From CAYZBM01 sp964476705 (GTDB taxonomy: Bacteria; Pseudomonadota; Alphaproteobacteria; Rickettsiales; UBA6187): a DNA stretch of 15,726 nucleotides. Of this stretch, positions 15,499-15,726 are shown piece by piece; the stretch's first letter is position 1; each line of letters opens with the position of its first letter. The notes under the pieces are model-generated. The model did not search any database and was not told the origin of the DNA. It saw only the letters and a list, made by a program, of their open reading frames with translations. Made by a program: the position numbers and the translations under genes. Where the stretch lies: contig CAYZBM010000052.1 of NCBI GenBank assembly GCA_964476705.1, positions 1-15,726 of the forward strand, in the 5' to 3' direction.

Positions 15499-15726
15499 AT
15501 GATATTTAATAAAGAATTAAAAGAACTTATAAAAGCAATTAAGAAAACATCTGTTGTTGGTGAAAGACTTCATGATCTTAAAGATATTCGTGAAAGAGTA
15601 GATATTTTAATTTATGGCCCTTCAGGAAAAAAAGATGATAATGAAAATGCAGGTCCAGCTGACGCAGGTCTAGCTGACGCAGGTCTAGCTGACGCAGGTC
15701 TAGCTGACGCAGGTCTAGCTGACGCA
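15499..15726 (+). CDS. Start of a repeat protein, cut by the window edge
   Basis: The ATG at 15499 opens a frame of 76 codons with no stop before the edge. The first ~50 residues are charged and helical (begins MIFNKELKELIKAIKK, then ...VGERLHDLKDIRERVDILIYG). From residue 51 it becomes a tandem five-residue repeat, Ala-Gly-(Pro/Leu)-Ala-Asp. No strong ribosome binding site is seen. It follows the giant gene by 228 bases with repeat copy 3 between. The family is unknown; it may belong to the same class of repeat-rich accessory proteins as its neighbours. Confidence 0.65.
   Translation, partial: MIFNKELKELIKAIKKTSVVGERLHDLKDIRERVDILIYGPSGKKDDNENAGPADAGLADAGLADAGLADAGLADA
15649..15726 (+). repeat. 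15-bp coding tandem repeat running off the window
   Basis: Units of GCAGGTCTAGCTGAC start at 15649, 15664, 15679, 15694 and 15709, with a sixth beginning at 15724. The first has CCA in place of CTA; the other complete units are identical. The unit length is a multiple of three, so changes in copy number keep the frame. Confidence 0.95.

Noticed and set aside
15649..15726. Pentapeptide-repeat (right-handed beta-helix) protein
   Set aside because: The repeat has Ala where Leu or Phe should occupy the central position, so the family assignment is not supported.

Overview
The window is AT-rich and looks like the chromosome of an obligate intracellular alphaproteobacterium, most likely Rickettsiales or a relative. 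The reasons are the AT-biased codon use, a pccB-pccA pair of the kind kept by many Rickettsiales, a NlpD-like lipoprotein, long stretches of non-coding repeat, and several very large repeat-rich proteins without signal peptides. This assignment is inference; there is no rRNA or other marker gene here.

Layout. (1) Positions 1-1462, + strand: the end, or all, of a low-complexity protein with an EF-hand-like loop and a bipartite basic motif. Its frame is open to the left edge. It meets the next gene tail to tail with a 4-base overlap. (2) Positions 1459-6657, - strand: housekeeping genes, transcribed right to left as pccB, pccA and the NlpD-like lipoprotein. PccA and PccB form a biotin-dependent acyl-CoA carboxylase, annotated as propionyl-CoA carboxylase. 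PccB has Ile where the substrate-selecting Asp of propionyl enzymes is expected. The NlpD homologue has two LysM domains and a LytM domain that has lost most zinc ligands, so it is probably an amidase activator. (3) Positions 7056-15270, + strand: two very large proteins (949 and 1764 residues) of no recognised family, in a likely operon. They share a spaced sequence block at the end of their N-terminal domains, so I read them as diverged tandem paralogues. Each joins helical domains to long low-complexity regions: a charged coiled coil in the first, and a Ser/Thr/Ala domain built from tandem repeats plus a Pro/Gln tail in the second. (4) Positions 15499 to the right edge: the start of another repeat protein, with a 15-bp tandem repeat running off the window.

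Three copies of a 150-190 bp, multi-hairpin intergenic repeat sit at 2718-2870, 6699-6887 and 15316-15467. The last two are direct repeats that bracket the two-gene block. Two copies carry an identical 24-bp GC-rich palindrome that the third lacks.

The carboxylase and the lipoprotein are core functions. The large flanking proteins look like accessory, fast-evolving, possibly host-directed proteins; that role is inferred from architecture only. The most novel content is the paralogous protein pair, its internal repeat expansion, and the hairpin-chain repeat around it.
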